Source of the DNA: Tigriopus japonicus
Lineage: Eukaryota > Arthropoda > Copepoda > Harpacticoida > Harpacticidae
NCBI GenBank assembly: GCA_010645155.1
Contig: CM021323.1
Span: 2,523 to 66,522, forward strand
Reading direction: 5' to 3'
Length of the DNA: 64,000 nt
Shown here: piece after piece, positions 1 to 11,015 of the stretch
Layout of the letters: every line of letters starts with the position of its first letter
Position numbering within the stretch: position 1 is the first letter of the stretch
Position numbers and translations under genes: made by a program
The notes under the pieces: model-generated
The model's input: the letters and a program-made list of their open reading frames with translations, nothing else
The model's database searches: none
Told to the model about the DNA's origin: nothing

Positions 1-2040
1 TCTCGTTCAAATGTTGATTTTCAAAGTAAGTTCTATGTAGTTGTAGATCATTTCAGCATTTGAGACTTACATGTTGTACTTTGGACTTGAGAAATGAGAG
101 GCTGTGAGAATTGCGATTGCATCCCATGCTGAATTCCCCAGGTAATGAGGGATTCAGCTCATAAAATATGAGCCGAAAAAGCCCTCACATTTCTCGGACA
201 AGCAACAATTTATTCGCTTGTTACTTCAACCTTTATCTTTAGGACCATTGATTAGCTTTCCCTTGTCCCAAAATGATTCAATTCATCTCGCCTGACTTCA
301 GCATCTTTTTCAATTCGATTCTGACGTAAACTTGTCATACTTCAGGCTTCTAATCAGACACAACTCAACGTGTCTCCGTGATTCACCTTCATTAGGTCAA
401 GTAAAAACGTTTTCAATCCCTAAAGACACGAATTGGAACTGGTCTAGCGGGGATTTCAGAATGAGATATACATTCCTGATAGGCAGAGAGATCCACCTTG
501 TCCCCCAAGGTGAAGTAAATGGAACACGATGGAACACATCTTTCAGTCGGCGAGACGCAAGCAGCATTGGGTCAAACCGATCCGGACCATTGACTCTAAA
601 CGTGAGAGAAGGTGTGCCTCACTCACCTTCCCGCAAATGTACCTTCTTCTTTAGAGTTAGGAGCCAAGTTGCTAGGGAGGGGGCACTCATTTGTACTGCA
701 CAAAGTCGGCAAATATCACCACCAATCACAAAGCGTACTGTGTTCGAGGGATGGGGAGGAAGAAAGAGGGACTTGTGTAATTGTTACACTTGACAAACTA
801 AGACAAACTGGCCTTGAACCGCTGAGATATCTGAAAAGTCAGCCGTGTCGATTGAAATTTTGAAAGTTCCTAGCAGTACACACATTCATTCGTACGTACA
901 CACACACACGCTCCCAAGGTACAAATAAGTGGTAGAGTACAAATCTCAAACATTGCTTCCCCCTCAGCCCACGAAATATGTTGAGGGCTATTTGTCTTTC
1001 TGATGATCCTTGGATTTTCAAAAAATATCGACAAGTGTGGGTGCACACGATCGGCTGAGAAGCAGGTATCTAGTACAAGTAGATCTGAACAAAAGTAAGA
1101 TTGAAACAAAGGTAGAAGGGGTATTTGTGACAATGTCCAAGGGGCATTCTTCATTGGTTCCATTGATTTAAGTTGTTCGCTTGCTCGAGGTGTCAAGAAA
1201 TGACACCGCATGAAATTGCCAATTTACACCTAGAAGTTGCGAAAAAATAAGGAAAAGGGAGGGACGACATGAGACTTGTACAATCATGAACGAAATGTAC
1301 GGCAATCATTGGCAGGCCCAGAAAATTGGACTCATCAGTAGTTGAACTTATGGAGAGCATTAACACTTGTCCTTTTCAAATGTACCTTGCATTCGATACG
1401 TGCTTTTACAACATTCCTTTGACACCACAAGGGCATTGAAATTTAGAGAGCTTGAATGCAAAGTTTGCCAACAAACACTTATCAAAAGATCATCAAGAAG
1501 AGGTGATGATTGAATAGCTCTTGGGAAGGTTGTTTCATTATTATGTTTTTTTCTGGAATTTCATGCTTTTGTCGTCCGCTATCTTTCTCGAAAAAAAGCT
1601 TTGTCAACATGTCTCAGATTGAATTATGTTCACTTTGAAACATAATCGTCATCTGACTTTGAATTTGTCAAGGCTGCAATTTTTATTTATTGCTAGAGAA
1701 GAAAGCCTTATTATATCTCCAAATCTTTTATTGGTAGGGATTTTGATTTGAGTTTTTGCCTCTCTCTTGTTTTAGCCCTTCACTTCATTTGTCAGAATGG
1801 GAATATGTACCTTGAAGGTCTGTGAGAAAAGTGAGTATGAATCATTTGTGGCAAAATAAAAAGATCATCAGCCACACGTTCCTAAGGCTGAGAAACAACA
1901 AGGGGTTTTTGTTGCAAAGGAGAAAGACTCATCCACAACAAGTTTCACTTTTCCACTCAAGCATGGCTTGTATGTACTTCAATCGCCCCATTTTATTTGA
2001 AAAAATCTCCCTTATGATAAATGTGTTGATCGTTTCACTT
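1..2040. other. Gene-poor stretch, no confident gene
   Basis: No recognisable protein domain, RNA gene or repeat family is visible. Two opposite-strand open frames overlap between 332 and 793. A short minus-strand segment (71-128) is bounded by an AG acceptor and a GTAAGT donor. Both are treated as findings because neither matches a family I recognise. Confidence 0.5.
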
Positions 2041-2048
2041 ACGTACTT

Positions 2049-2145
2049 CAGTGGTTCTTAAACTTTTTTGTTCCAGGGCCTGGATCCCCTTGGCGCTTCT
2101 TGAGAAGCACCTTTGGGGTCTTGGCCCCCAGTTTAAGAACCGCTG
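2049..2145. mobile_element. Short hAT-type MITE with terminal inverted repeats
   Basis: A 97-bp element starts CAGTGGTTCTTAAACT and ends with the complement of CAGCGGTTCTTAAACT, so the terminal inverted repeats match at 15 of 16 positions. It is flanked by an 8-bp target duplication, acgtactt at 2041-2048 and acctactt at 2146-2153 (7 of 8 matching). The interior is itself close to palindromic around CTTCTTGAGAAG, so the whole element could fold as a hairpin. CAG-initial inverted repeats and 8-bp duplications are hallmarks of hAT transposons. The element is far too short to encode a transposase, so it would be a non-autonomous MITE. Family membership is inferred from these termini only. Confidence 0.85.
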
Positions 2146-2153
2146 ACCTACTT

Positions 2154-4658
2154 GATGCCATTACAACAAGACAAAAATTGCAGTGGAGGACAGAGAAGGA
2201 CCAAATATCCTTCATTTCTTGGTAATTACGCATGTCAGCCTAGATGAAACTTTTGAGTCTTGCATCAAGCTTGGCATGCAAAGTAACGCTTTCTATCTTT
2301 TGGCAAAAATTGCCCCCTTTTCGAACAATCAGCGGTTCCGTTTTCGGCAAGTTGGCACCAGAATTGGTTTAATGCCAAATGCAACGATCAAATGCCACTC
2401 TAAAAAATAAAAAATAAAACAGATTATTGATCGAAACCACGGTAAAAGTACAGACTCAAGAGGAACATTTTGGCTTCAGTTTTTGTTGATGTAGTTTTTT
2501 GATTATTGGCTTAAACATGTTACGTGAGGTTTCTCAATCCTTTTCAAAAATCCTCTTCAAAGAGTATGAAACAGTTCTCAAAAAACGTCTGTTCTGCTAG
2601 TAAGAGATCAAGCTACATATTGCTATCCGTTATTTGTCACCTGTTAAAAGACGAAGTACAAGAAGGGGCCAAGAGATGCCATTTAATACTACCTGAACAC
2701 TATATTTTCATGGAGAATGTTTTCTTCAGACGGCAAGATTCGATAGCACGTCGTGCACATATTTCTTGCCTAATTAATTGCTCATTACATTGCGACTATC
2801 AGGAGAAAAAATTACTATTTACGTTTAAATCAACCCCAAAGTTTGTTGTCCAAGAGTGTTGTTTAGTTGGAAATGACAATTTTCCCTCATGATGGTGATC
2901 TCTAGGCAATTACGATTCATCCTTATAAGGTACCATCTAGTCAAGTTCTGGTCTGTTCAGGTTGGGCACATCTTGGCAATACTTCTCCTCCCTTTTTGTA
3001 CTTAGATTGGACGCCGGTTGACTGAAGAACGGATTTGTACTTTGGAAAGATGTTGGCGAGGTTCAACATCCAATAATCCCTCGAAAAGAAGCCACAGCCA
3101 AGCTGATAAACAAGCTCAATCGGTGCTTCTCTTTGTACTTTCAGGATCTAAGCGAATTATGAAAGTTGCGAAACGAAGAAGCTCATTTTTGTGAAACTGA
3201 AATATGCCTTCAACTTTTCATTTCATAGTAGAATGAACTGTATTAAAACGGATTTGACCTCATTTTAAGTCTATCAAATATGTAGCTTTCCAACTATGAT
3301 TGTTGCTGATAGTTGCAAAGAGGACTGAGCACCCTCCGATTCAATTTTGCAGTGAGTAATGTGCCTCATTCACTCTTCAGACATGAGTAAGGGACACACA
3401 CATATTTAAAACTGTCTTATATTAAGATAATCTATGATAACCAACCTCGTCCAACCTGTTTAAAAAAACACATTCCACCCATTGAATCCAGGCCTTGTTT
3501 GGAGGAGCCATCCAGAGCAATCTGGTACGAGAGGTAGGGACTTTCTTCATTTTACCCCACACCTGGTCTAACGGGGTACTAGATTTTTCTAGACTTGAGC
3601 AAAATCACCCCCAGTGAATGAATCATCATTGTGTCGACCGAAGCGAAGTGGTACATGGAAGTACGAATTTGGTTCTACCCGATGAACCAACCATTGGCGG
3701 CACACCTGGATGGATATCCGTTCGCCCAAATGATAATGTACTTCGCAAGTCTCATTATGTGCAATGGGGTTCAAGACAATCAACACAATGCGAATGGTCA
3801 GATTTTAAGTGGGCGATTAGGGGGCGGTTTTGAGCCCCAATCCATGTGTGTTCTTGGGCCAACCGTGAGCTCATCTCCATCCAGGTGTGCGATCGAAACT
3901 TCATCATAATAGTAACTGGCCACAATGGTTCGGGAAGATCCTTTGGCATGACGTCACACTCTGTATTGGTTTGATGCAGAGCGGTTTTTATGCTCGGTGG
4001 GTTGGTCCAAGGAACCTCGTAAACCTGCTCAAAGACTGAAGGAAGGAGGAATTACTTTTACCCAAATTACTTCGTTCGCACGAGGAAAGAAACCCAATGA
4101 ATGTAATTATCTAGATGGTGTTCCCATATGCTGACTTGATTGCTTGCTTGCTTGCTTGAGTGGCTGAGTGAAAATAGATTAACACAATGTCATCCGCGGA
4201 GAACAATTACTTGCATTCTAAGAGCTCTAATTACTGTTGTACAGAGGGAAAATGAGCGTAGGCTTCCAAACTTGTCAAGTCTTGTACGGTAATGCCTAAT
4301 TATTGACGAGTAAAGGTGTCAAAACCCACATGTATAAAGGATTTGAGGGTAATTAGCTCTAGACTTGTTGGAGTTGTCCATCATAATGTTATTTAGCTAC
4401 ATCGTAGGAAAATCGAAGTCAGACCCTTTAAGTAACTTCCACAACGGCGTAATAAATCTATGGATTATTGAAAAGAAGAAAAAAACGATGTCCAATGAGA
4501 AAAGTTCTAACAAAACTAATAACACTGTATGTACGGTACATGCATCTTTGTTGTAATATTTTTTTTAGAATTGACTTGGAACGACTCCTGTTCAGAGTCG
4601 GACAGAAGTATTTAGACAAAACTTCAAACGTGTCATACATTAATATCAAGATTTATTA
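2154..4658. other. Intergenic stretch, nothing recognisable
   Basis: Several short overlapping open frames occur on both strands, notably around 3600-3950, but none resembles a known domain and the frames conflict with each other. A short TGCT tetranucleotide run lies at 4141-4158. No RNA gene is seen. Confidence 0.4.
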
Positions 4659-4870
4659 CTAATTCAAATGTCCCATGTTATCTCTCATCCCCCAAGTCAT
4701 GTGTCCAACTCTCAGAATTGACTCAGAACCAGCCAGGTTCAAATCCTCCTTGACAGCCCGAGAGACTGTTCTCTTGGACATGGACCACCTGGCTCAGTGG
4801 ACTGCCATGGAAACGGCTGGGTTGGCCATAATGAACCTCTTGAGGCCAGCGAAGATGATTGAGGTCTGGC
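4659..4870 (-). pseudogene. Decayed mariner-type transposase fragment (N-terminal HTH region)
   Basis: The minus strand reads, in one frame, a helix-turn-helix-like stretch. It contains AGLKRFIMANP, an SMAVH segment, then SKRTVSRAVKEDLNL and a GSESILRVGHM segment before a stop at 4659-4661. The pattern of IxANPxxSM followed by vSKRTVxRAVKEDL is characteristic of the DNA-binding N-terminus of Tc1/mariner-superfamily transposases of invertebrates. It is broken: a TGA interrupts the frame at 4794-4796, between the two helical blocks. The catalytic DDE/D region is absent downstream and no paired terminal repeats were found. It is therefore a dead fragment. Recognition is by eye from family knowledge; the exact subfamily is not determined. 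Confidence 0.6.
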
Positions 4871-7800
4871 TTTTTTTCTTTTTTATGGGTCCCCACTAAC
4901 TGTGGACAATGCCTTAACCGCCTTTCAACCTCCGGTCAACTTTGTACATCATTGTCTTAAGGTATTTTGTAGCCTTGATGATGACTTTATCCTCGTTGCC
5001 GGACAAGTGAAATTTAGCGATCTCCTTTTTGCGTCTTTGCTAGATCTTTATTTTCTCGTTTCACAGAAAAGGGATTCCACTGGGAGTTGTCCATAGGACT
5101 TGGGGGGGATGCGAGAAAACACGGACATATGACTTTGAAATATGTCTTGATGCTGTTTTACACGCTTAAAATATTGTTTTAGATCCTTCTGTCTTACTCT
5201 CTATTTAGCATTTTGTTGTCTTTTTCCATAGCACGTCGTCAAAGAGAAAATAAAAATAAAAATGCTCCACCCGTTTTGTTGTTTAAAAACTTTCACACAA
5301 TGTGCTTTAATGTCACAACCTTTTCTGGCTTACCTCTTTTGCTTACTATAGTACATTTCTGAGACAATGCCAAACAAGAGGCATTCATTTATAATGGTTC
5401 TGAAAATCCATTGAGAGAATGGTATTGTCCGTGAACCCCGACAAATGTTGACTATCACGACTAAATTGGCATTGGGCGAGCTAATCCGAAGTTATTTGAC
5501 AGGTTGACCTCTGTGCATTCAATGAATGTGGGTTTCTTGCTCTATAATACATTTATGAAAAATATCTAAATAGTTTGGCACGGTCTGGCTCCCTTCAAAA
5601 CAATTGATGTGTGAGTACAGGAACCTTTCACTCCATGAAACGAAATGCGAATTCACGTCCTTTTGCGTTCGCTCACTCACCCTAAAATGTATGTTAGCAA
5701 TAATACCTACTTTCCTCTCATCCTCCTCGGCATCCTCGGCATCAGGTGGAATGGCAGTTCTACGCCTACGTAGTATGTGCAGACCAACTCTGGGACTGAA
5801 GCAAGCACGACTCACTCGAGAAATGGGTCATCCCAGGTAGAAGAAACCAAAAGGCATTTGCTGACACCATGGCCTACCTTCTTTCATTTTTTTGCTATGA
5901 AGCGCTTTGCACATCCACACACGCTAGCTGTCACTTGGAAAAGGCAAAGCAGGGCAAGCAAGCAAGCAGCCATCGTGACCTAATATCCGTAGAATGTACA
6001 TACTACGTACTATAGAGGAAAAGCCACCAAAGAGCGATGGTTGATGGCGGGATGTGGCTACGCATTCTCTTCACACGAATTCATGCAAACAGCTGGCTGG
6101 GCATAAACATTCCAGCCTCCGTGCCTCCTCTTTCCCTCTTACCTCCACTACACACTCATTGCCGTACATGTGTAGGTATGTAGGTATTAACAACCTGGCC
6201 GATTGCAACCAAAATTCACGGTGGAAGTCATACGTCGTAACCATCTCAAAGAGACACAGAGAGAGAGAGAACAAGGCTGCTGCTAAAGGAATGCCAAGAT
6301 GGAAACTTGGTCGTCGTTCTCTCGGCAACTGCGAAGAAATTTAGCCCACATTTGACAGGGGCGGAGAAGTGAATGTGCCAATGCCTGAGCGAGTGGTAAG
6401 AAAGTTGGTGCCTGTGCCCTGTGGACGTACTTGCACTTGAAGTGGCGGCAAAATGTGACGTATCAACAACCTCCATCCATCCTTCGAACCAATCATCCAG
6501 CTTTAAGATTCACTTTCATTGGTCCAAAACCACCCCGCTTTATCTTGTGTGTATTTGTGTATTTTTGCCGGTAGAAGTAGAAGTTTCAACGTTGGGAACT
6601 CTTCAATTTAACGAATAAACAAACATTTGTATTACGTCATAGAATTCAGTTTTTGATATTAATAAATGCGGATTAAGGCTCCTTTTCAAAGCCTAGAAGT
6701 GTGGTTGGTCTTAACGAAAGAAAAGAAACCATTTCACCTTGGATGAAGCAATTCATCTGACCTTGTATTGCAAAAGATATCATTGAACGAGGAGATAGTC
6801 GGAAATATTTGCATTTTAACTGAACTTTTGTGAGTCTTTATAAAGAAATGCCAAATATAAAGAGAAAGTCCCAAGTTTTCCAACAAATAAACAAATTTGA
6901 TCAGGTTGACAACATTAAAACACTTCAAGCACAAAAACAAGGAAAAATAAGCACTCACCTAATGGACAAAAGTTGAATTTTAATAGCCATATGAGTATGT
7001 CTGCGATACAGGTATCATATAACTTCTAGAGAAGAGACCGATTTTTGGATCTGTTTTGACAGAAGCGCTTTGATTAGTGTTTTTGGCAATGATTTTTTAA
7101 TCGTAAATATCGATAATTTTTTTCAAAAACAAAATCTGGAAACCCTAATTCTTGTATGCTTGCATTTATCTTCCTTGCACAGTGTGCGCTGCACACAAAG
7201 TAGTATGCCTGCCTGCCTTTTGTGGGTCACGGAGAAGGTAAGAGAAAGTTGATCTGACTTGAAGAGCTTAAAACCAAAGTAGTGTCATGGAATCTGTTTC
7301 CAAGCTGAAAACAAACCAGGCCGAAAAGGAAACGAAACGTTTGAAGTGCGAGGATGTCAATTGCCAACTGTACGGAAAAGCACGCAAAATGTCTATACTT
7401 GACCAATCTTGAAAAAAAGAACACCGAAAAGGAGTCTTTACCCCTGACCTGAAATGTCAGTGATATATTTCAATTTCAGTGGCTGGGACGAAAAAGCATC
7501 GTTGCAAATGAAACTAAGATAGACCCCTAGTGGTGTGTTGTGATGCAAAAGGATTTTAAGCCTTTGATGGTGAGGACAGAATTGGACAATTCGAAAAAAA
7601 TGTCTTTGAACACTTCTATTATAATGAACAGCCCTTTCATTCATCCTTTTTTTAGTGGGAGAGCGAGACCAGCATACCAAATGATAGTATCGGCATTTCT
7701 GCCATTCTTCCTGGTTGATGACGTTCGTTTCAAGCGTTTCAAGGAACTTTCATAGTGCAACTTGTGCATGCTCGACCGGTTCGCACAAGTTTGAATGAAA

Positions 7801-9552
7801 TCGAGGTTGAACATCCTGGGTTGGCTGACTGACTGACTGGCCGAGTTGTTCAGGTGAAGGAAGATATTTGCTAGTTGCTGGACAGAACAGGTAAAAACAC
7901 GAAACTTTCATCGGCAATAGCAGCTAGCTTATTCAAAGGAAAGACGCAGTAGTGGCAGCAAGAGTGGTTCACAGGCGGATAGCTGGATGGTAGGCCACAT
8001 CTCAACTCGGCCTACTTTCATTGGGAAAATCTGCAGCATTGATGGATAGAGGCAGCAATTCAAGGATACAAAGTTGTGACTATCCCTGAGGCGCATTTTT
8101 TAGCAATGACGGGGAATACCTCGCGTCCAACCCAGAACACTACGCCGCGCCCTCTCTGGGAGGGAGATGGGTCACTTCAATTGGCCTCGATTACGCTTGC
8201 ATTTAACCCTTTTGAGAGAGGAAACCACTGTGTTCGGACGACGCGTCCACCCTCGTCCAAAAGTATTTGCATCCCACTTTGAATCGCCAGCAAGTGCAAT
8301 TTCGAAGGCAAGGTATGGAAAAATGTTCAAGGTTTGTTTTCCCTTTCTAAGCTGTGGTTGGTTGGTGGTGGGGCTGCCAACCAGTAACTTAACACTTCAC
8401 CTTGGTGGATGACCAGATAAAGATAAGGAGGAGCGATCTCTTTCTGGCAAAGGATCGCTGGATGGATCTAGCTGACCATTCACATTCACTCACTCGTTCA
8501 TTCATTCATTCTTTCTTTCGCTCTTTTGTTCGTGCGTCCATTTCATTACATACATATGTTATGTGTGCGTGCACAGGTCCTTCAAGATCTTCATCTACAT
8601 AAGCTGTAGCACACTTAAGATGATCAAGGACTTGAACGAAGAACGGAAACTGGTGGATCCTATATGAATTGCTTATTGAATTACAACGCTAATTTGCCAA
8701 TTAATGACCAGGCTCGTGGCAAATTTGACATTCACGTCGAACTGACACAACCTGTGTCTAACGGAGCTTACAACCTTTTCCAGTTGATCGCTGGTTAATA
8801 CCCCTCATTAATGAACTCTTTCAATGGTCAAAGTGCCTGACTAGCTAGTGTGGTAATTCAAGTCAACGTGGAGGTTCTCTTAATGGTTACTTTATTTTAA
8901 CAAAAATGATAATCTATACGTGTGTGATAAGTTTTATATAATATATAATGATGGATCAATCTAATACAATTAGACGCAGAGACTCAAGAAAACAAAATCA
9001 GGTCAATTGATATCGGGAAACTGGGGCCAAGACGGGGCAGGGGTGGACAGGAACTAAACGTGAAAACTTGAGGGTGGAACCAATAAGAAAAAAAGCAATC
9101 GGTTCTCTTGAATTAAACACCCAAATGTCAAATTTGGGAAGTCACAGCAGGTGCCCGATTATTGTCGCTATTGTTTCAATGATGACGGGGCGGGGATCTA
9201 AATGTGGCAACGGCAAAGCAGAGGCAATAAATTTTACGGAAATGGCATTCCTCTTGATCACAAAGGACACGCACTCTTTGAAGGCATACACAACCAGGCC
9301 AACTAAGAGGCGTTTGTTTTATCTTGCTATTTACAATGGTCTGAATGAATTTTGGATTTGCAGCGGTGGATAATCGAGTGATCAAGAGATGTTGCCATGT
9401 TGGCTATCACCAAATTCTAAGAACGGGTTGTGTGTGGATGTGGGCGTTTGTTTTTGTGGCAAAAAGGAAGAAACTATCATGGAACCGAAGAGTTCAAGTG
9501 TGAGCAATCTCTCCGTGAGGCAACTACTATTGTCTATTTTCTCCAATTTGCT
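4871..9552. other. Gene-poor stretch with weak exon candidates
   Basis: No domain is recognised. A minus-strand frame at 5519-5815 contains a basic block followed by an acidic block (RRRRTAIPPDAEDAEEDERK), next to an AG acceptor and a GTAGGT donor. Two well-formed splice-bounded segments on opposite strands (6959-7025 minus, 7183-7237 plus) sit close together; both cannot easily be internal exons of simple genes. A short GACT run lies at 7824-7840. A very AT-rich patch lies at about 8885-8985. Confidence 0.35.
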
Positions 9553-9585
9553 GGGTGGGGAGGGGGGTAAGAAGGGGGCTTGGGG
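9553..9585 (+). other. G-quadruplex-type G-tract cluster
   Basis: Five G-tracts (3, 4, 6, 5 and 4 Gs) are separated by loops of 1, 1, 6 and 3 bases within 33 bp. This satisfies the usual G3+N1-7 quadruplex motif with a tract to spare. It lies about 0.5 kb downstream of the inferred poly(A) site of the PIM gene, which is transcribed from the other strand, so the G-rich strand is the non-template side's complement there. Folding is inferred, not shown. Confidence 0.7.
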
Positions 9586-10034
9586 TTAATTGTAGTAGGA
9601 TTGATGGTCATTACGAAATGAAGAGAGAAGATCATGAGAAAGAGAACAAGCAGCTGTCTTGGTTGGTTTTCAATCAAAGTAGTCAAAAGAAGCATCGGTG
9701 GATTGTTTATGAAGCGGCTTCCAATAAACCGAGTTGTCAAAGTTTTAGCAAAGATCGTTGGTTATGGTTTTCGGCGCGATTGCTTTTCATTACTATTATT
9801 GTTATTATTGTTCTGTGGTTGATGTGCTTGGTGGTCTTGCCGGGCTGCCTGGTATGATAAAGGCGACATTCCTCTGAGATGGAAAGTTGGTGTTGTGATA
9901 TGGATCTATGGCGATTTCTTGTGGGTTCTCACTCTAGGCAGGCTGTTGTTCTTCTTTTTCTTCATCTTGCTTTTATCTTTAGATCGAGCTTATTGCGAGG
10001 AATTGATTAGAAGTCATTCCGGGAGACATGTGGT
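9586..10034. other. Stretch between G-tract cluster and PIM 3' end
   Basis: Nothing recognisable. Overlapping short plus-strand frames include a hydrophobic end, but no domain or splice structure supports a gene. Confidence 0.35.
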
Positions 10035-10054
10035 TGTTGTTGCAATGACACCTT

Positions 10055-10060
10055 TTTATT
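10055..10060 (-). terminator. Candidate poly(A) signal AATAAA for PIM
   Basis: A canonical AATAAA on the minus strand lies about 0.96 kb past the PIM stop codon. I saw no nearer canonical hexamer in the 3' flank. Variant hexamers nearer the stop cannot be excluded. Confidence 0.45.
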
Positions 10061-10957
10061 GAGATCAATACATAGTCAAGTGTCCTCATCCAATGGTGTA
10101 GCCTTGAACTCCAATTGATGTAAACTAACTGATAGTATGTACAATTTGGGTGGGAGTTGGGGAAGAGGGGTCTGACTGCTTCATTTTTTAACATCATGAC
10201 AGCTGAGGTTTTAAAGACAAGGCATGTTTTCTTCTTCATTTTTTTCAGCCAAGAAGAACTTATCTGGGAGAAGGAAGGAGGAGCTCAAAGAGGAGCAGGA
10301 TGTCAACTTTGGCCAGCTTCAGGAGCGTAGTACGTATTTTCTATGACTTAAGAGCGAATTGAAATCGTTGTTGGTGTAGGTGATCAATTTGGTATAGGTG
10401 GTGGTCAAAGTAGTTTGAACCGTAGTTGCAATTGGTGATATTGTGGTGAGGTTGACACTCTGTCGCTCCTCCAGGTTCGTTTTCCCACTTCTTCTTCAAT
10501 GCAACGAATACGTTCATTGCCAACGACGCCTCCAATTTTGCTACTTCCAGGTGCATTCTTCTGGGCCGTTTTCTTTCCTTCTGGTCAGGATAGTTTTAGA
10601 GTGCACCACTGCACTTGAATAGGGCGATAACAACGGAATAAGGCAGGATGGTTTGTGGTAATTTGAATTGATAATGGGCTCTTTGGTAAGTTCGAAGGAA
10701 GTTTGAAGCACAGAAAACCGTGTTCTTGTCTATAACGGAACAACTTGGCTGCTGCCCCCATGGCCCCAATATTATTGTCAACTATCGAGGGGAACGGGGA
10801 GGGAAGGCTGATGGTCTCCTGTCCCTTCACCAGGATACATTCGTCTATACTAACAAACAAACAAATCAATAGTTGGTCTAAGATGGCTGTGTTTGAGTTA
10901 TCACGGAGACAAGCACAAAAACCGCAAGTCCAAGATGATGTTGTTGCTGTTGTTGAA

Positions 10958-10975
10958 GATGATGATGATGATGAT
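10958..10975. repeat. (GAT)6 microsatellite in PIM 3' UTR
   Basis: Six perfect GAT units on the plus strand, read as ATC in the PIM transcript, about 40 bases after the stop codon. Confidence 0.9.
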
Positions 10976-11015
10976 GAATCTGCTTTGGTTAGACAGCAAA
11001 TCACCATCCAATTCA

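Larger units (their letters stand above)
10035..11015 (-). other. Probable 3' UTR of the PIM kinase gene
   Basis: This is the stretch immediately downstream of the PIM stop codon on the minus strand, ending about 20 bases past the first AATAAA encountered. It contains a GAT/ATC trinucleotide run at 10958-10975 and several CAA-type short repeats. The end point is inferred from the poly(A) signal alone. Confidence 0.45.

Noticed and set aside
4730..4805. tRNA-like internal promoter words (GGTTCAAATCC and TGGCTCAGTGG)
   Set aside because: The B-box-like word precedes the A-box-like word on the plus strand, so they are in the wrong order, no cloverleaf forms, and both lie inside the mariner transposase remnant.
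6959..7237. Two well-bounded exon candidates (6959-7025 minus, 7183-7237 plus)
   Set aside because: Both have good acceptors and donors and open frames, but they lie on opposite strands within 300 bp and encode under 25 residues each. This shows that such signals arise by chance here.
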